A stretch of 17,419 nt of DNA from Oscillospiraceae bacterium UBA3851 (GTDB lineage: Bacteria; Bacillota; Clostridia; Oscillospirales; Oscillospiraceae): positions 1,300-18,718 of the forward strand of contig DGHJ01000003.1 of NCBI GenBank assembly GCA_002392625.1, read 5' to 3'. Position 1 is the stretch's first letter, and every line of letters begins with the position of its first letter. Positions 15,201 through 17,419 of the stretch are shown here, piece by piece. The translations under genes were made by a program, and so were the position numbers. The notes under the pieces are model-generated. The model made no database searches. It saw nothing but the letters and a program-made list of their open reading frames with translations, and was not told where the DNA came from.

Positions 15201-17419
15201 GCTATCCGCCACTACAACTGCACCGACATGTTCTATCTGAACGTGGACCAGGTGGAGATCATCGTTCCCAGCCTGAAGCTGAAGGTCAGCCCGACCGACG
15301 TGACCGTGAGCGTGGGCGCAAGCGTTCCTCTCGACATCCAGGTCACCTTCGGCGAGACCAACGAGTTCACCGTGGCGTCCGCTGACGAGTCCATCGCCAC
15401 CTTCGACAGCAAGACCAACTCCGTCGTCGGTGTCGCCGCGGGCGAGACCACGCTGACCGTCACCACCGTGGACCTCGACAGCGAGGGCAATCCCAAGACC
15501 GCCACCGTCAACGTGGCCGTGGTGGAGAAGGCCGGCTCCTTCGAGTTCGAGACCGAGGACGATATCGCCGCTTGGACCTTCGTGGATAAGGACGGCGACG
15601 GCTACAACTGGAAGTGGAACCAGGATATCGCCGATTGGTTCAACGGAACGCCTGACTTCGACAGCATGGCCTATGAGGGCACCGGCTGCATCTTGTCCGC
15701 CTCCTACATCAACACCGTCGGCGAGCTGAGTCCCGACAACTGGGCCATCTCCCCCGCCATCGACATGAGCGAGCTGAACGCCCCGGCTGTCACCTTCTAT
15801 GCCCATGGCCTGGATGAGAGCTATGCCGCCGAGAATTTCGCCATCTATGCCGGCACCTCCGCTGATCCCGACAGCATGACCAAGGTCGCAGGCGATTTCA
15901 CCGCCACCGGCGAGTGGGCCCAGTACTCCGCCGACCTGAGCGACTTCGCCGGCGCTGACAAGGTATACGTGGCCATCCGCCACTACAACATCACCGACAT
16001 GTACATTCTGGTGGTGGATAACTTCGAGATCGTGGACGGCGCTCCCACCTCCTACACCGCTCCCGAACAGCACACCGGCGCCCAGCGCGCCTTCATCGGC
16101 GACGGCTTCGCCAACCTGAAGACCGGCACCGTGATCACCTACTCTGACGAGTCTATCCCCGCCGCCAGGTTCGGCAAGGTCGTGGGCGGCAGCCTGAACG
16201 CCTTCACCGGCGACGGCAGCTTCGTGCGCACCGCCAGCCTGCCCGCTTTGGAGAAGTCCGTGATCACCGTGGAGGACAACGAGGACAACAAGACCGTCAC
16301 CATCACCGAGGAAGTGGATGCGACCAACGGCGCCTACGAGGTCACCTACGATCCTGAGAAGCTCACCTACGTCGACTACGAGGCTGAGCACGATATCATC
16401 TCTGTCAACGTGGACGAGGAGAACGGCGTCATCAGCATCGCCTTTGCCGATCTGGAGGCTGTAACGGCCGGCGAGACCCTGATCACGCTGAACTTCACCG
16501 TGGCCTGCGAGGACACCGAGATTACCGTGACCACCACCGAGCTCAATGAGGACGACGGCCTGGAGGAGACTGAGACCGTCGACATCGAGGGCATCGGCCA
16601 CGAATGGGGCGAGCCCACCTGGGAGTGGGCCGATGATTACAGCACCGCTACCGCCACCTTCGTCTGCGAAAATAACGAGGAGCATGTGGAGGTCGTCGAG
16701 GCTGAGATCACCGAGGAGACCACCGATCCTACCTGCACCGAGGCTGGCGAGACCGTTTACACGGCCACTGTCACCGGTCCCGACGGCAAGGAGTACACCG
16801 ACGAGCAGACTGAGACCATCGACGCTCTGGGCCACACCGAGGGTGAGGCTGTGAAGGAGAACGAGGTTGAGCCCACCTGCACCGAGGCCGGCAGCTACGA
16901 CATGGTCGTGTACTGCGAGGTCTGCGGTGAGGAGCTGAGCCGCGAGACCGTCACCGTCGATCCTCTGGGCCACGAGTGGGGCGAGTGGGTTGTGACCACT
17001 GAGCCCACCTGCACTGAGGAAGGCGAGGAGACCCGCACCTGCGAGCGCTGCGGTGAGACCGAGACCCGCATTGTCGACGTCCTGGGTCACACCGAGGGCA
17101 AGGAGGTCAAGGAGAACGAGGTCGAGCCCACCTGCACCGAGGCCGGCAGCTATGATCTTGTGATCTACTGCACCGTCTGCGGTGAGGAGCTGAGCCGTGA
17201 GACCATCACCGTTGATCCTCTGGGTCACGATTGGGGTGAGCCTACCTTCACCTGGTCCGAGGATTACAAGTCCGTCGTCGCTACCTTCGTTTGCGGCCGT
17301 GACGAGACCCACGTGATGGAAATCACTGCCACCGTGACCACCGAGACCACTGATCCCACCTGCACCGAGGATGGCGAGGTTGTCTACACCGCCACCGTGG
17401 AGCTGGACGGCGAGACCTA
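9264..17419 (+). CDS. Giant S8 (C5a-peptidase/lactocepin-like) surface protease, 3' end outside window
   Basis: At least 2,718 codons stay open to the window end. Domain order: signal peptide 1-27; I9-like propeptide 82-176; subtilase with D212 (VAIIDTG), H290 (GEHGSHVSG), oxyanion N397 (SAGNSG) and S663 (MSGTSMAAP). A protease-associated insert (about 471-573) lies between N397 and S663, as in C5a-peptidase/lactocepin subtilases. An Fn3-like region follows from about 733, interrupted by a dockerin (835-891; DVNMDGETNKDD and DMNGDGKYTSYD). Then come Big_2-like domains (about 1412-1498, 1752-1836, 2003-2091), a beta-propeller-like stretch (1500-1750), two choice-of-anchor-J-like modules (1839-2002, 2092-2260), a cohesin-like domain (2330-2441) and GHxWG/PTCTE repeats from 2444. 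The start follows GAGGAGGAAG. It should be secreted and act on extracellular proteins; cell-wall anchoring would be encoded beyond the edge. Confidence 0.93.
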   Translation, partial: MRKTWRKLLSVLLALSMIVSLVVTGYATGTGSTAAPDKANGQTKLELEEIDPVTLAVPRIGRITEDIAPDEEDLPYNDDDIVRVSIFLTQEATLSKYSARSVVTNPGASAYREGLKSQQRIVTNRIERAIGRQIEVKWNLTLAMNAISANVRFGDIATIRTIEGVKGVQLEQRYEPQVDEVNTAITTDQMVGATALWANGYTGAGSKVAIIDTGTDQDHISFDPEALEYALEEDGGEYDLLTWDKISALAGQLNVSVTEQVYKNTKIPYAYNYVDGGYVTDHMSDTQGEHGSHVSGIAAANRYIKVDGEFVESAAAVGAVGVAPDAQIITMKVFGQGGGAYDSDYMVAIEDAIILGCDSVNLSLGSGAPGFSLSNGYQDVMDGLVGSGTVVTMSAGNSGYWFDTPYNANMYPYLYMEDVGYHAGGSPGSFVNSLGIASADNIGQFMAPLYFNGDQMVGFSETSGYGNEPIATIAGTYEYVLVDGPGVDDNDHVGAEGDQFLALGSEVLAGKVAMCYRGTSSFFAKANAAIAQGAVAVIIINNQDGAINMNLTGYEYTAPAVSILKADGDQIKANSEAVTDENGNVLYYTGSVEVTSEAQAIVNSSREEAGMSSFSSWGVPGSLILKPELTTPGGSIWSVWGANVSSDSEQEAHDQYELMSGTSMAAPHAAGMAALVAQYIRENDLLSKTDLDQRALINSLLMSTATPMFDEDGEFVPVMQQGAGLGEANLATMAKSYITMNEDATASYADGKVKVELGQDAAREGVYTFSYNINNYSDVEMAYELDTYVFTQAMAGNGGYGMLQYTGTAELNGYFGDGAYEVEYDYPTRLPNEHDVNMDGETNKDDAQAILDKMTGAYDENADFDEAAADMNGDGKYTSYDAYLLLKWIAETDEGLIVPAGESVTVTVTITLSDDAKEILDYYYSCGAYIEGYTYVIPTTETEDGEILGVEHSIPILGYYGSWTDASMFDAVSPVEHDYGSPKLAYTINGYDTNYLTVNYGKGNEIFMGNPYTIEDEFPADRLALNSTTNLVNIRYNLIRNAATTGVLALDGEGNVLKSGITAGQAIGAYYYVNGGSWQNTSTRTANLGYTVGSLHVAEGDSFLLGYFAVPEYYGMMLHPGENVNSVTAEEIAQLLSDGELGEGAYIGYTFTVDDTAPVIDEVTVNEDKTEMTVTAHDNAYIAYITLMDINGNVEYVDGVVPEQSEPGETVTVTFPIDDSMGNGVAVVAGDYAANETAKFGRINDGPVTSTKEVYVLTDTIEAGEEYVIVNIGEAGEGYAMVGNTSAKNGVMPVEVQESADGKTYLEMEDATAKWTPTAADDDVYTFVNVGTSRYLGPQGYGSEGEYMCTWSSNYGDTFGYEDYKFEYTGGAYVYYVYYNETNNQFELTRTETNTYLYVKGVIEEEIDLEQASEITVTPEENVLVMGTTETVQLTAEVKPLLLEDKTVTWESSDESVATVDENGLVTAVAPGEVEITATTNAEPHLSASAKVTVIEVDAPAVEIRGTIFGADSKAYWAKFMTDAPAEWTQEHDGGYYYAGTLIGDKLYVIDSDNALVRVDADVYEPTVLVDGVASQWIFSDAAEVPYELSAGWGYEGYILGGVCNGGTYFEVLNPDTAGLIYFDLSDTFGDDPLAAITAAGWYNDTTFLYFAITEGGEVYALLLTAQGQIQSADMGSTGITLQGVTSLENQASLLYDPEADFLYLSYYDGNGDTADLYAINPWDPMYTAKQGDFGGNVWPVTSLYQYEPRTDLSMEVNPTEVTVREGGTAQVDVFIKLGETNEFTTSSSDETIATMDENGVITGIKEGECVITVTTVDTNAAGEHLTADINVTVEPGGFAGFYFETEDEVGQWTFVDADGDGYNWNWNIAAGANLNVYEGEGVIYSASYDNDSKSALTPDNWAISPAIDMSELDGEAVLSVYARGQDASYAAEVFALYAGTSADPDSMTKISEDFTATGEYEQYTADLSEFAGADEVYVAIRHYNCTDMFYLNVDQVEIIVPSLKLKVSPTDVTVSVGASVPLDIQVTFGETNEFTVASADESIATFDSKTNSVVGVAAGETTLTVTTVDLDSEGNPKTATVNVAVVEKAGSFEFETEDDIAAWTFVDKDGDGYNWKWNQDIADWFNGTPDFDSMAYEGTGCILSASYINTVGELSPDNWAISPAIDMSELNAPAVTFYAHGLDESYAAENFAIYAGTSADPDSMTKVAGDFTATGEWAQYSADLSDFAGADKVYVAIRHYNITDMYILVVDNFEIVDGAPTSYTAPEQHTGAQRAFIGDGFANLKTGTVITYSDESIPAARFGKVVGGSLNAFTGDGSFVRTASLPALEKSVITVEDNEDNKTVTITEEVDATNGAYEVTYDPEKLTYVDYEAEHDIISVNVDEENGVISIAFADLEAVTAGETLITLNFTVACEDTEITVTTTELNEDDGLEETETVDIEGIGHEWGEPTWEWADDYSTATATFVCENNEEHVEVVEAEITEETTDPTCTEAGETVYTATVTGPDGKEYTDEQTETIDALGHTEGEAVKENEVEPTCTEAGSYDMVVYCEVCGEELSRETVTVDPLGHEWGEWVVTTEPTCTEEGEETRTCERCGETETRIVDVLGHTEGKEVKENEVEPTCTEAGSYDLVIYCTVCGEELSRETITVDPLGHDWGEPTFTWSEDYKSVVATFVCGRDETHVMEITATVTTETTDPTCTEDGEVVYTATVELDGET
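14517..16041 (+). repeat. Tandem duplication of Big_2 plus anchor-J-like module
   Basis: Two consecutive units of about 755-770 bases, 14517-15270 and 15271-16041, encode the same Big_2-like plus choice-of-anchor-J-like order. Matching landmarks are GETNEFT, SDETIAT versus ADESIAT, DGDGYNWxWN, PDNWAISPAIDMSEL, AGTSADPDSMTK, and ADxVYVAIRHYN. The DNA is also nearly identical over PDNWAISP (about 14960 and 15733). This is an intragenic duplication in the protease gene. Confidence 0.85.
16593..17419 (+). repeat. C-terminal GHxWG/PTCTE repeat array
   Basis: Residues from 2444 on are built of units with GHxWG or GHTEG, PTCTE and cysteine pairs (CEVCGEEL, CERCGE, CTVCGEEL). One unit recurs with an exact 255-base period (16827 and 17082, LGHTEG...VKENEVEPTCTEAG). 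A larger 627-base period links GHEWGEPT at 16593 with GHDWGEPT at 17220. The array is cut by the window end. Such repeats are common in clostridial surface proteins; their function is not known to me. Confidence 0.85.

Noticed and set aside
9243..17312. Minus-strand open frame of about 2,690 codons
   Set aside because: It is wholly antisense to the protease gene, whose plus-strand frame has a signal peptide, complete catalytic triad and many known domains. The antisense product is a featureless Gly/Val/His-rich string and arises because the plus strand avoids TTA, CTA and TCA codons.

Overview
The window looks like a chromosomal segment of a GC-rich, low-temperature-of-novelty gut Clostridium relative, most probably in or near the Oscillospiraceae (Oscillibacter/Flavonifractor-like). 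This is inferred from strong GGAGG-type ribosome binding sites, clear TTGACA/TATAAT promoters, GC-rich codons, a class Ic aspartate aminotransferase, a clostridial YgiQ radical SAM protein and a giant secreted multidomain protease. No rRNA, phage, transposase gene or CRISPR array is present.

Layout. (1) 1-520: short AATATAACT repeats, a perfect hairpin terminator, a tRNA-Ser(GGA) on the minus strand with its own promoter, then a small glycine-rich membrane-type protein on the minus strand with its own terminator. (2) 576-4417: a plus-strand operon from one good promoter. It holds a decayed OMP-decarboxylase-like protein, a histidine phosphatase fused to a GNAT-like domain, and a YgiQ family radical SAM protein. 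All junctions are 4-base ATGA overlaps. (3) 4418-4625: a MITE-like palindromic element sits exactly between two convergent genes. (4) 4634-6599: a minus-strand operon of a YfcE-like metallophosphoesterase, endonuclease IV (nfo) and a Pr6Pr-type membrane protein. (5) 6634-6943: overlapping divergent promoters, the second one driving a stand-alone Smr-domain protein. (6) 7037-8371: a class Ic aspartate aminotransferase with a strong terminator. (7) 8372-17419: a long structured leader, a lipoprotein carrying a subtilase-propeptide (I9-like) domain, and an S8 protease of more than 2,700 residues that runs off the right edge.

The most interesting part is region 7. The lipoprotein is essentially a membrane-tethered copy of the protease's own propeptide (about 42 identities in 95 by-eye aligned residues), encoded 72 bases upstream. 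This suggests a trans-acting chaperone or inhibitor of the protease at the cell surface. The protease itself carries a textbook dockerin motif inserted in its post-catalytic Fn3-like region and, much further on, a cohesin-like domain. It also has Big_2 domains, two duplicated choice-of-anchor-J-like modules and a long C-terminal array of Cys-containing GHxWG/PTCTE repeats. Together this looks like a surface or secreted protease complex with built-in assembly and control parts. These functions are inferred from sequence only.
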